DNA from: Cryptomeria japonica
Lineage: Eukaryota > Streptophyta > Pinopsida > Cupressales > Cupressaceae
Reading direction: 5' to 3'
DNA: 64,000 nucleotides
Assembly (NCBI RefSeq): GCF_030272615.1
Contig: NC_081405.1
Span: 317,581,541 to 317,645,540 of the forward strand
Position 1 is the stretch's first letter, and the number at the start of each line of letters is the position of its first letter. The position numbers and the translations under genes were made by a program. Under the pieces are notes generated by a model. That model did not search any database. It saw only the letters and a program-made list of their open reading frames with translations, and was not told where the DNA came from. This document shows, one piece after another, positions 12,768 through 25,244 of the stretch.

Positions 12768-13754
12768 CAAACAACAATCCAGAAGATATGAACTACAATA
12801 ATAGCATCTACAAATGCCAAATAAAAGTTTCGATTAAGCACAATTGCCTACTCAGCAACACAAATCTTTGTTCAATCACAATACTAAAATATGTATTTGC
12901 TTGTTTGCACATACACCACTCTCATATAATCCAGACACAAAATTGACACCAAAATTACATGAATATGACACCTATTTATAGAATTCATCAACCTTGACAA
13001 CAAGGTCGGCTAAATCCTCAACTCACAATTACAAAATTACATCACACTATACAAAGATAGACCACCAGACTAATATAATGATATGCATGACATAGCATAG
13101 ACCTAAATCAAATTTCCAAATGCTCATCACCACCAGAAATTATGCCAAGATCAACCACAACATGCTACACCACTAGAAAAACCTCATAAATGAAATACAT
13201 CACCGAATCATGAAAATCACTAGAAACTCACACACTAATCAATACAGATCATAAAAAAAAAAAGGAAATAATTAGGGAAAACCAGAAAGCACATTAGAAT
13301 TAGTAGTAACAGTTGCGCCAACACCACTTATCAAATCTTCATCAATCAATGTCTGAAACTCAAGAATACTCAAATAGAAACAACAATCATGAAGAAAGAT
13401 AACTTGCGGGGAAAATAATCACGAACCATTTGAAATGAAGATACATAGGACCATCCCAACAAAGCTCCCAAAGAATTGGCTCAAGATCTGATCACACCGA
13501 AATATACTGAAGGAAATACTGAACTCTGCAAAGCACTGATCAAAAAACCAAACTGGAAACTGGATCATATGATATCATCAATTAAGCTTTGTGTATCACT
13601 AAAGACAATACATAAAGATGTAATAACACTAGATATACTCCATACACCAAACCATGATCACAATAAACCAATTTTCAATCATCAGAGAAATAAATCACAG
13701 GAATATGTTGACATCAATGACAACAACATATCCTAGCAGCAACAATGTCCAACA
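12768..13754 (-). repeat. Copia-2 5' LTR, U3 part (right of the solo LTR)
   Basis: The first five bases are the right copy of CAAAC. On the minus strand the LTR would start at 13754 with TGTTGGACATTG and run to 8288, about 1.28 kb without the solo LTR. A TATA box (TATAAATAGG, minus) at 12971-12980 lies about 500 bp upstream of the R/U5-type motif in the uninterrupted LTR. The 86-codon plus-strand frame at 13476-13736 is antisense to U3 and has no recognisable domain, so I do not call it a gene. Confidence 0.55.
12971..12980 (-). promoter_or_regulatory. TATA box of the Copia-2 LTR
   Basis: TATAAATAGG on the minus strand, a good match to the plant TATA consensus and correctly oriented for the downstream element. 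Confidence 0.5.
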
Positions 13755-13904
13755 AAAATGCCCTCATTGAAGTAGTGCCCTTTAGTAGCATTCCAATCAT
13801 ACATGTCTCATTAGACCCTTATTTGATCTAACTCTCACCTTTGAATCTCCCACCTCCAACGACTTACTAATTAAAGGGTCTCTAAAGTCAACTACTTCAC
13901 CACC

Positions 13905-14135
13905 TATTACGACAAGGCACTCCAATCTAGAATATTCGATGTATCATGAACATAAAATATCAACATAAAATAATAAAAAACATGACTTGGATGCAAGAAA
14001 AGCTAGGTAACAAAGTTAGAGGATATGATACTATAACTCTACACTCTAAAAGCTCAAATGGACCCACAAATTGTACTACAAGCTTAGAGCCCTTTCTAGT
14101 TTAACGTACATATAAATATTTTGATATGGATATAC
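13905..14135 (-). pseudogene. Decayed Gypsy integrase C-terminal fragment
   Basis: On the minus strand, near 14110-14040, a frame reads GSKLVVQFVGPFELLE, matching GSKLVPWFVGPFEILE in Gypsy-1 (49170-48859). Downstream come pieces matching the same segment: LPSFSCIQVMF for LPPSLSHFHDVF, and NILDWSAL for HVLDWNSL. Upstream, KYLYVR corresponds to FLRVRP. Frames shift within it. It is the C-terminal part of a chromovirus-type integrase with nothing else of the element recognisable nearby. Confidence 0.65.
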
Positions 14136-15787
14136 TTCATCTTCTAATATGAAGATATCATTTAGTTTTTCTTCTTCAATAATGCGTATTTGGTTGTAAG
14201 AAAAATATCTATCCATTGAGAAGTATATCTCAATTCTTGCTATTTCGTTGAGAATGGAGTCTATGAATGGGATTGGAAATAGATCCTTGATAATAACTAA
14301 ATATGAGATATGAAGGCACTAAAGGAATTTGGTGAATATAAAATTGTACCCATACTCATTTGAGGCACTTGTAAATCCATGTGAAGACATCCTTACATTC
14401 AGAGAAATATTTGAATAGTGCAATACATAGCATTGCAAAGTTCTCATTATAGAAGAGATTCAACCGATGCATGTTAGATGCATGAGATACATGTTTGGAT
14501 ATTGAAAATAGATGGTCAAATGCATGGGAATGAGTGTAAATAGAGAGGCATAGAAAATTGGAGTATAAACCTTACTTTGCACACAAGTGTTTCATTTTTA
14601 AATATCATTGTATAAATTCGTTCCTTTAAAATGCTTCATGTAAAACTATATGGTAATTAGCATGGGTATGTAAATCTCACCATTATATTTATTCATCATT
14701 TTGAGCTACATGTGAATCCTAGAATTGACTTTTATTTTAAACTATATTAGGTTTAATTACTTATTATTTTAGTTCAACATAAATAATGGACCCCAATATA
14801 TTAGAATCTACAAAATAAAGAAAGGTATACAATAAGTAGTATTTTTCATATAAGTGAAAAAAAAGACACTTGCGAGCTGAATTTTCTATTAATGATCATG
14901 TGAAAGGGAATAATAATATGGTTAAATATATTCTCCCTTTGTGGAAATAGGTGTTGTAGTCCCCCACCTATTGCATTTGTCATAGGATGACATGGTATTT
15001 CAAAGATTATCATGCCATGTCACCAATATTTATCTAGACATGATGATGAGTCTATAGGTAGAAACTTGTAAATAATTTAAATATCGACAAATATGTGAAT
15101 AAATTATTGGATATGCCCCATTTAATAGGTTTCATCTATAACATGCAAGGAATTGGAGAAGATAGAAAAATAGTACATGAAATCCAAATGCAAGTATGTG
15201 AACTATGTAAAATAAATGAGTATTGTGAATGTACCATGCAATAATTATATAAATTATATTAAATAATAAGGCATGGAAAACACATAAGATAGCAATAGTA
15301 ACATAATTTTCACCCTAATGTATGAAAGTCAAAATGATGATACAACCCTAAATAGATAGATAATACCTATATAAGTAGATAAGACATTAGGATAGACCAA
15401 TATTAACTTTCAATGACATATATTAATAGCACTAAAACATTATATGACATATATATGACATATATTAACTGTGGTGATACTAACATGATTTCCTACATAT
15501 GAACGAGCTTCTTGGTGCCCTTGTTGTGCTCACACCCTTTATTATTTATTTATGGGAAAGATGTTGGAATGTGCTAACAAGTGAGGTTGCGATGGGAGGC
15601 GAGATGAAAAGATGTGTTCAAATATCTTAAGGTAGAAAATGATAATGGAAGATAGCTACACCCAACCTATCTAGTCAAGTCTAGTAGTTATCACTGAACT
15701 AAATAGATTAACTATGTTTAACCTCTATATAGTAGATAGGACCTCTTGGACAATTGTGTAAGATGGACTGAGTTCCATGATTCAATA

Positions 15788-15979
15788 GAAATGTTTTTCA
15801 ATTTTGTTGTAAATGATGAAATAATGAATACATAGGCAGGATGTAGACTATAATAGATTATATATTTTATTTATATGAAATAAGAAATGTTTTTCAATTT
15901 TGTTGTGAACGATGAAATAATGAACACATAGGTTGGATGTAGACTATAATATATTATATATTTTATTTATATGAAATAA
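15788..15979. repeat. 96-bp tandem duplication (2 copies)
   Basis: 15788-15883 is repeated at 15884-15979 with only a few substitutions; both units begin GAAATGTTTTTCAATTTTG and end in ATATGAAATAA. It is a simple local duplication. Confidence 0.85.
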
Positions 15980-17278
15980 GAGACAAGAAACATATAGGAA
16001 TTTTTTTCCTATTAATGGACTACATAATCAAAATGAAAAGAGGAAATAGCAATGAAAATATAATGACCAAGAAGTGATCTATTACTCAAGGCATTGCATA
16101 TGTTCACTTCAATTTCATCTACTTAATTTCTCATCAATATACTACTCAAGCTTAAATACAACTCAAACAAGAATCATCATATTAAATATTATTAGGTCAA
16201 ATCTTTTTTAAGGTTTTTGAATGAAAGATATACTTATAGTAGAAAATGTTTCAAATAAAATTTCAAAAATACTAAAATGGTGGAAATAGGAGGCTTAGCA
16301 TAGAAAGGTAAACTAAGATCTTAATCAATCACTACATCAATTTATTTCATTAAGGGGAATAATTAATAAGATCCAACTTTAGTTCCAAAAGAGAGTGGGA
16401 TGTTGTATATGATTATCCTCCTCTTTTTGTGTTTTTTCTATGTGATTACATGTAATAAATAGGTTAAATGCTAGAAAATTGACAATATTTAGCACAAACA
16501 TCTAGGAACATAATAAATTGTAAACATAAAAATATAAATGTAAAAAACAGACATAGAAAGGAACCTAACGTTGAAATCTAAGCTTGAAAATGTGAGACCG
16601 ATGTGTTAGGTGCCTTATTACTTTCACGTGTCTTACAAAATAAGAATTTGGATTCTAGATCATAATTCTCCTCAAATCATGCTCTTTGAAAGTTAGCTAA
16701 AGTGTATCAGATTGTTGTTCTTATTGACATTGTCCATGAGGTTTTGTATGTTATGAATATATAACTATGTGTCTTAGTCCACCCTATGCAACTCTACAAA
16801 TTTCAAAAATAAAACTTGTAACCTACACATAGAAAAGAGGGAAAAACATTTGGTCCATTGTATAAGGGCTTGCCTAAGTTAAAATTTGGGTAGGAATTAA
16901 CCTCCACTACAACAATTTTAATTACAAAATAGAGTGTGTGCCTTATAGGGTAGAGGATAAGTTTGAAGAGAAATGTCGAATTAAAATAATATTACCTCTG
17001 ACTTGATACTGGTGGTGACGCAATGCTCTTTGGATAAGCCCTGAAGGGTTGATGTACTAGCACGACATGATACAAAATAAGTGGCTTAATCATAAAAACA
17101 CACTTGCATGTAGATTGTTATGGCTTGTTTCTCCGTAATATTTACATCCAAAGATACTTGCTTTAATACTTTCTCTCAAAATGATCTCTATAATATTTTC
17201 TCAATTATGACTAAATAGAAATATTTAGAAGAAGGATAAAGCACCCTACTCACACTAAGAAACTCCAAGAGCTAGTAA

Positions 17279-17283
17279 ATAGG
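17279..17283. repeat. Target site duplication of the LARD-like array, left (ATAGG)
   Basis: ATAGG before the first LTR matches ATAGG at 37513-37517 after the third LTR. No such duplication flanks the middle LTR. Confidence 0.88.
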
Positions 17284-20200
17284 TGTAATGCCCCGCCAGG
17301 AAACCCCGAAGGGATAAGCTAAAGTTACAAGAATAGAGCGCAAATTTTTTTTTTTTTAAATTACAACACATAAGATGCAACATGATAACAAAGATTCAGA
17401 TTACATAGCGGAAGACTTCAACTAACTCCTAAAGAGTTTCCCAATGAGATTACTTAAATTCCACAATTCATTTAACTTACACAATCAATCCATTACGCTG
17501 AATATCTTAATAACGAGATAATTCATAAGCAGGATAATTCCTTTCAAGAGAGGGAAATGTAATTCACAAGCGAAGATTCATCATTTAAGATCCATTCATA
17601 AAATTCATTCAATCTTTTCATTTAGAATTACAAACCATACATTTAACATTCTAATACACTAGGATTTCATCATAACATAAGAGATCTTTCCAAGCATCTT
17701 AAATTCCTTAACAACAACTGAGTATAATTCATTACTCTAAGTTACATTCATTCATAATCCAATTCATTGCATTTAAAAGGACGATTTCACACATGCATTA
17801 CGATAAACCGCATCTCAACCAATTATGCATTCGATCCACATGGCATTCAAGATAGACTGAAAATAAGCATTAATAGTTAATTCCAATTATCCACTTAACC
17901 ATTCTAACATAAATTAATCATACATGACAAAGCTGAATAAAGGAACATAAGAGAATACACCACATAACACCATAATGATCTCGGAGTTCACCCCTAAAGG
18001 GCTACATCTCCGGGTCTGCTCAACTGCAAGACCCCCTCGGATAAATAATAAGTTAAGAGTACAAGAGGTTACACCATACAATCCAGCCATCAAGGCGATA
18101 CATAACAATATACAGACGACCGCATCGGTCCATTAATACATAAACGATCCTTAAGAAGAACAGGATCCAGCTGAACATAATCAAGCTAATACAAGAGGTC
18201 CAGAAGAGCATCCATAACACTGAGCCATCACCACCCAAGGTCAAACATGGAACTGACACTCACAAGGGCAGAGACGAAAAGACGACATACAAAGGACAAA
18301 CGACAACACACTAGCGAACGTAGGGACAAGTGTCATCACACAACCTGGTATGGATACCATGGCAAGTCTTCATAGGTCCCGGCCCATACACTGGTAACCC
18401 TGGCAACCTAATCCGAACTTCTGGCCCATCCAAGCCTCATGTGGACCCACACATCCTCTCGTGAAGACAAGGAAGATGGTTTGCCATTTCAGGCCTTCTC
18501 ACAGCATGCCGAATCTATGATAGCATTCGTTCCATGTGTGAAGCACATTATCTTATTTAGAGATTATTTTCTACTCTACTTAGGTTATCACTTATTAGAC
18601 TCACTTTCGACGGGTTATCCAGCAGCCACTTTGGGCGCGGCCCCCAATTGAAAGCCACTTTCCCATACGACACTAGACTGACTCAAACGAACTCAAACCA
18701 CGGAATACACATGGTAAGACGAACGGAGTTCAAGAAGATACAATCATCAGGTCAAACACGACTCAAGGTTACTCACTTACTGACGGTGCTCTAACTAGAG
18801 ACCTGACAACTAAGGTTAACCACGAATCATTATTCGACTCACTCAAAGAGGATATAACCAACTAAGACAACATCACAATACCATAGTCAACTCAAAATTC
18901 GAGGACTGAAACAGGAACACCAAATCATCCATACGACAGGGTCCTTTTACACCAAGCAAAACATGTCATTTCATAATTAAAGCGAATACAGTAATTAAAC
19001 TCGCAAGACAATAATCAGAAAAGACAATGTTCCTCAAATTGATTTAATCATTAAAATCGATCAAGTTTTCTACATGATCTAAAAACATATTACAGTTATC
19101 TACCTTGTCAAGGGATGAGTCGTTCCTGGTTTTCTAACTCCTAAGGTTCAAAGCATCGAACAGGCCGTTTAAGCCATAATGAGTTTTAACCAAATCATAT
19201 TATTAAAATTCAGACAACCGTTTAAACGATTAAAATAAGATATTTAATCTCCATCCCAAAACGTCATTAACATACTGGTCTACAATCAATCTCTACAGAT
19301 TCATGATTTCAATTCCAGTTACATAATACGGATTACGGAATATACAAATATAGAAAGAGAATCTAAATGGAGATAATCATTTCCAAGCACATCGTTTTAA
19401 TTTCTAATGCCCAACGATAAATATTTCACTACTTTTCGATTACTCAATAATATATCCTACGATCATATTTAACGTCATCAAGTAGGATTACATCGACAAT
19501 ATTAAATTTCAAAAATACCAGTTCCATAACTTAATTAGAACAGGTATCAAAGGCGTGAAATGAAACTGGATACTGATTAACCGATAACCCCATTATAAAA
19601 TTAACCAATACCAATTTAACATTTAACGTGACATTCTACCTTTATTCATAATCAGGTATCTAACTTAAACTTAACATTAATAATACTTCCATTAAAGTGA
19701 TATAAGTATCAAATGCATTTTTTTTTTAATACAAAAAGAAATACATAAAAAAAACAATTTTGATAAACTACGTCCCAAAAACTACGTTTAAATCAAAACG
19801 CGTTTAAAAGAAACTATGATCTTTTTTTTTTAAAATACTAAACAAAATATACATTACAATAACCATTCTTTTTAAACCATGCTTAAAATTACAAAACGCA
19901 TTAAAAAAAGTAAGTGGGGAGGCGAGCTGGGCGGGCCGTGCCCTAACCCTAGCCGCCATCCACACGAAAACGCAGGGGAGCCCATGCGGGCGGCGCCGCT
20001 GCGGTGCCCGCAGGTCCGCGGCGCCCTGCGGCCACCGCGGCCCTGCGGCCACCGCAGTGTGCCGCGGCATAGACTAACACACAGCGCGGGGGAGGCATAA
20101 GGTTAGCATGCGGGGGGAAGGGGGGAGGAGGAGCGGGGGAGCTCCGCTCCCCGCCTCCAACCCCAAAACACCGTTAAAACAATAAAAACAACGCACAGTC

Positions 20201-21590
20201 CGGGGGTTCAAACAAAGCCCAGTTCGATAAAACAACGCGAAACGCCCCGAAGGTTAACACATATACGCACAGGTTTCAATTCGAACAAAACTCACAGGTT
20301 TAAATTCAAACGAAACGCACAGGCCGGGTTTGGAAAATAAATATTGCTTAAAAATTAACACACAGTTCGATATTAAGAATAAATGTTTTCATTTCCTTTA
20401 AAACACAATTCGAGCTTTCAGAACAAAAACGCCCAAAATAAGAGGAATTAACAGCACCTCTAAATCACTTCCAGCCAAGCTGGTAATTTACCAAATCGAT
20501 CCATAAACATGGCATTCGAAGGAAAATTTAAATCCAAGATAAAATCCCCATTTTCATTTTAAACCAAAAACTAAAAAAAAAAGAGTTGGATCCTACCTGA
20601 TCTCGCAATCCTGGCAAGATCGGTTGAAGAATCCCAATCTCAGCTGCCAAAGCCTCCAATTTTCCATCTCCAATCCAAAACTTTCCAAAAATGTCCATCC
20701 TCTCCAATTTCCCCAAATTTGGGTTATATGGAAGAGTTGACCCAAAAATTTCCATTTTTGGAATAAAATCTTTTATTTACAAATAATTCATAAAATTAAT
20801 CCTTTTCTAATTATTAACAATATAACTTGCTTTATCAATTCAAAATTCGATTTTCTCAATTAATCAAATTTAGCCGTTCAAATTTAATAATCCAACAGAA
20901 CACAATCAATCTATTGCGATAATAAAAACAAACTTTCTTTTTCGACAGCATATATAAATAATGCATTTAATATTCAAAATCAGACATTAATTCAAATTTA
21001 CTTCCAATTTAAAACAGGCAATTCATTAACAACGAAAGTCACCTAACGAAAACCAGATTAATTTAATCCGTTAATCCTCAATGCACAAACGCATATATTT
21101 AATCAAGAAATTACTAAGGACTAATTCATCAATTAACCAAACACACCAGGCACGCAAACCGAGAAGGTCAACCAAACAGACGACTCGCAAACCCAAACAA
21201 GAAGGGATTACCGACGACGACTGGCGATGCTCACTAGAGCACGACTAAGGTCGACTAAGGTCTTACGACCACCTGATCCAACTCTAAGGATTAAAAGGTA
21301 TGCTCAAACCTGCAAAACTAGGTGACGACGAACCTCGCACTCATGCGACTTCGTACCTGAAATCTCCTGCAACCAACGATCATACATGCATACATATATA
21401 ATAACTTAATGAATGCGTTAGCTCGATGAATACCATGAAATAAGAACACTAAATAACCTGCATACAACTAGTGAGAAAACCACATCAATAGCTATGCGTT
21501 AAATCAAACATCTAACACTAATCATAATATTACGATAAACTGATCAAGATTAAACCAAGGTTAGAGATTGATTACGGTAGGGGTACTACA
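17284..21590 (-). repeat. LARD-like LTR-1 (outer, 3' LTR side)
   Basis: 4307 bp, from TGTAATGCCCC to GGGGTACTACA. It differs from LTR-2 and LTR-3 by about 0.4% by eye and carries private variants, for example near 17446, 17505, 18422 and 18542. No protein-coding frame is supported. Confidence 0.93.
19915..20165. other. CpG-rich palindromic block in LTR-1
   Basis: A ~250-bp GC-rich island in an otherwise AT-rich LTR, with repeated GCGGCC, CGCGGC and CTGCGGCC units that can pair with each other. The equivalents are 27876-28126, 35837-36087 and, more diverged, 11095-11345. Open frames appear on both strands, but the frame is not kept between the solo LTR and the array copies, so this looks structural or regulatory rather than coding. 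Confidence 0.6.
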
Positions 21591-21602
21591 TTCTCCCCCC
21601 CT
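21591..21602 (-). other. LARD-like polypurine tract, unit 1
   Basis: TTCTCCCCCCC on plus is GGGGGGGAGAA on the element strand, directly before LTR-1 in element orientation. It matches the tract at 48734 in Gypsy-1. Confidence 0.85.
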
Positions 21603-24600
21603 AGGTTCCGACTTACTCCTGGAAGTCGTAAGGCTAGATGGAGAACATGTCGTACGCATCAGTCCTGAAACTCATTCAACAAAGATCAAATTGCACATAG
21701 AAAACTTTCCATAAATAAATGAAATATAATTGCAAAATCCTTCACAAACGCCATTATCCATTGGCAAGATACATCTAAACCATACGTTCCTTAAAGATAT
21801 TCTAGGAATCATCCACAATCATAGCAGAGAAATAAGAATTTTCTTCCTTTCAGTAAACCAAATTAAAGCATTACAAAGAGGTAAACAACAATTACCATAA
21901 TCATCGATCACAAATGACAGAAAAACATGCCATAAGATCAATTTTCCTTTACCAATCCATCTTTATCATAAAATTTTATAACATAGAACTAGCTCAAAAT
22001 ATCAATTTCTACAGCCAAATTAGCTTTCATGAAATAAGAGCAACAAAATAACTCACTTGTTTACACTTGCCAGGCATAAGAAAACCTTTCCAATGACTAT
22101 GTCCCATAACATAGTGACAAGCTAACACAATTTACTCCATGATACAAATAATAACCATCCACATAACTGGAATGCATAACAGAAAAGGCCACATGTGAGC
22201 ATGTCTAATGCTCGGTCAATGATAACATGCACGATCAGCATCTCTATGCCTGATCTCAGAACAACAATATGATCATAAGAATCCAATATCTCACTCAAAG
22301 GCTTGATGGTGCTAGGTACACCATAGCGGTGCTACCTTCCATACAAGACCTTTGTGAATATCCCTTGTTGTACAAGGTGGTTAGCCTCCAAGAGATAGTC
22401 ACCACACATAGGTAGGTAGTGGGTACTAGCTGCATCACAGCCTCACATACCCCCATCCTCACGGTTCCCTACAACAACTTCCTCGCACACACTCTACCAA
22501 TTCCGTATCATACGTCCTTGGAGAGGAATTTCACATTGCAACACAAGACCAGCATCCGAAAACAATAATGATAAACCAGTTCAGCCACCAAAATACAGAT
22601 GAATAAAGATAATAAATCCTCAATTCCAACAATAAGGTAAGAAAATAATCCGGAATTTCAACACCAAATCAAAGTGCAAAAGATCACCAGATCGTGGCTA
22701 AACCTTCACAATCAAAGTAAAATAAATTGCTGATCCCCAAAGAAATATAAAGAATATCACAACTGCACGTAACATCACTGTGTGACTAGCATCTAGCCAC
22801 CAACGAGGAAGGAAGGAACAACTGACTAGCTATTGCAGTAGCTCATCATGTGGTGCGACATAGTCACACTATCCACATGGCATGGCGGTGTGCACCTCGA
22901 CATCACCCCGCATCACGTCGTCACGTGGCATGGCAATACCCCAAGTGGAGAAAACACACAATGGACGTATCCCGCATGGTAGTGCACCTCGCGGAAAAAG
23001 CACGCGCAAGCCACATCCCGCATAGCGACGTATCTAGAAGGATACTCGTCGTAAGTCAGAGGTATACATGACTCTGGTCCACCCACAAGTCTACCAACAC
23101 AGGCCAGTTGGCAACTTATGTAAGAATAATAACACGCCTCTCAAGAAGACAAGGCAACAGATACTCCAATAGAATCCAACAATATGCACAAAAACTACCA
23201 TCTATATGCTCAGATAAGGAAGAGAATAGGCTGACACACATAAACCTGTAAATAGGTTCATCAAAGGGAAAGTATTGAGTACACCTTGATACAGTTTAGT
23301 AGTACAACTATATCATTCCTCGAAGTAGAGAAGCTAAAGTCGCTTCGCGTCGAAATTACTCGCACGCCAATCCATACTATTCAAGGAACAGTCGCTTCGA
23401 ATACTACCCCTTAACATACCGAGTTACCCACAACCCGAGGTTTGGTACTCAGCAGGGAAACAAATAAGCAACAGCACACAGACAGTATGGTTTCCCATAC
23501 TCATAAGCATCATATCCTCCATGGTTGTTTACTTCACCAATCCATGGGCACATAAGATAAGCACTGGTTTCTTACAATACACACAATTACACCAGCACTG
23601 GTTTAGTCACATTTACGGGGAGTACTTTACAGTACGCTAACATCTATACAAGGAAGATTCCAATTACGCTTTTTACATAATTAACTGGATCAAGTTTACT
23701 CTAGATTCAAGTACTGAAATTATTACAATTCACAATTATATAAGGAAATAACATCATTCCTATATCTTTCTCGAATCTTACTAAGCATTCATAATTAAAT
23801 TACTAGCTAAGCAAATACATTTCTAAAGCTTAAGACTCCCATCTATCACTATGAAGCCAAAAGCAACATACGATTTCACATGTTTTATAACATTCTATTT
23901 TAATCAATGCACTCTTTAATACCATTTCTAAAAATCTTATGATTAGGCAAAGAGAAGGGAAAGAGAGTTTGATAACCAAACCATTTCCTACAAAACACGC
24001 AAGATCAAACAAGATCACGCTGCATAATATATTTTCTGACTATAAGCCTATCACTTAAATTACACGGTTTTCATTTCACTACCGTTTAGAAGGATGACAA
24101 TCAGCCTAACAAAACATTCCCAATAATTATGGTTGCAACAAGAGGTTCTAGTTTTCCAGACAAAATAGAGATCAAGAGAGGCAATCTTTTCGATAATGCA
24201 ACACCTCATAAGAACACTCACATATAATAATACAATTCAGATACATGTCATAATTTGCAACCTATTAGAGAAGATCACATTACGATCAAAGATAAGCAAG
24301 GAGCTATTAACCAAATAGAACATATTAATGCATGCACATCAAACAAGCTTTTCGTTCGCACTTTCTAACTCATTAAGGTAATTCCACATACCCAACAGCG
24401 AGTTCAATGGAGCATTTGCTAAAATAATCTTCAATCAAACTGGTTTAATAAAACACATAAGACAATCTTTCAGGGAACACATTAATACTCTCTCAAAGCT
24501 ACAATAACATGCTCTTTATAATACTTCTTCTACCAACCAAGCAGTTTCACATAATTCATCTATTCGCATATCAATGCACCTTACTAAGGTAGAATTTAAT

Positions 24601-25230
24601 CATGCTACTCCTACAACATACATAAGGAGAATTCTTTAAACATACACATGCAGTTTTCTCCCATTAACCAAAATAAATTTTAAACCCATAGCCCTTTTTA
24701 ATGATCTAAAAGCATAGACGACATAAGGCTCACACAAGGGTACGAGAAATCACAACCTTTTCTCTTTCGCAACCAAGAAAACTCGAATCAAAGATAATTA
24801 CACATCTCTTAATCATTTTAATTTCCAGAAAGAGAGAGAGGAATGGTGATGATCATTTAATTTCTACAAATAAGCATTCAATAATTGCTATACTAGTCCT
24901 TCAAGTGGACCACACTAAGCCAGATCATAATCTTTAAACACACATAATTCGCACTTTCAGATTCAAGACAAGCACAGACTGATCCAAATGGATTAGTCTA
25001 AAGAGTACAACGCTCAATAAGGAATGGTACATACGACTCTCCTTCCAAATAAGAGTAATCGTAGACCAAGACATCAATAGGCAAACAATGCACATATACG
25101 CACTCAAGCACCAACATCAAGAAGGTGAAAACAAGGTGTGAACACACACGTTACACACCAGCTAAGGTCAATACACCTCACACAAATAGAGGGCACACGC
25201 GACACCAGAGATCCCAATGTTTGCAACTTG

Positions 25231-25242
25231 GCTCTGATACCA
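25231..25242 (-). other. LARD-like primer-binding site, unit 1
   Basis: TGGTATCAGAGC on the element strand, the initiator tRNA-Met type, two bases from the LTR. Confidence 0.88.
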
Positions 25243-25244
25243 AA

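Larger units (their letters stand above)
14136..17283. other. AT-rich intergenic DNA, no gene recognised
   Basis: I find no coding domain, LTR terminus or RNA gene. It contains a 96-bp tandem duplication (15788-15979) and stretches rich in short TA/GACATATA motifs around 15440-15470. It ends at the ATAGG target site (17279-17283) of the LARD-like array. Confidence 0.6.
21591..25244 (-). mobile_element. LARD-like internal region, unit 1 (non-coding)
   Basis: 3654 bp. Next to the polypurine tract it shares an ACTTACTCCTGGAAG-type segment with Gypsy-1 (GCTTACTCCTAGAAG at 48754-48768). Next to the PBS it shares a segment with 53520-53560. Between them I see no domain. A 73-codon frame at 22850-23071 is in a CACGTGGCATGG/CCCGCAT-rich patch of imperfect short repeats and is not protein-like. 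It differs from unit 2 at about 14 positions by hand count. Confidence 0.85.

Noticed and set aside
19940-19952. CCCTAACCCTAG, resembling telomere or telo-box sequence, in each LARD-like LTR
   Set aside because: Fewer than two telomeric units, and it lies at the edge of the CpG-rich block; too short to mean telomeric origin.
19804-20100. Arg/Pro-rich frames on both strands in the LARD-like LTRs, repeated every 7961 bp
   Set aside because: They recur only because the array units are near-identical. The frame is not kept in the diverged solo LTR, and the composition is that of GC-rich palindromic DNA read in any frame.
22850-23071. 73-codon plus-strand frame in the LARD-like internal region (also 30811-31032)
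   Set aside because: It is antisense to the element, built from short imperfect repeats, with no domain; its conservation reflects recent duplication only.
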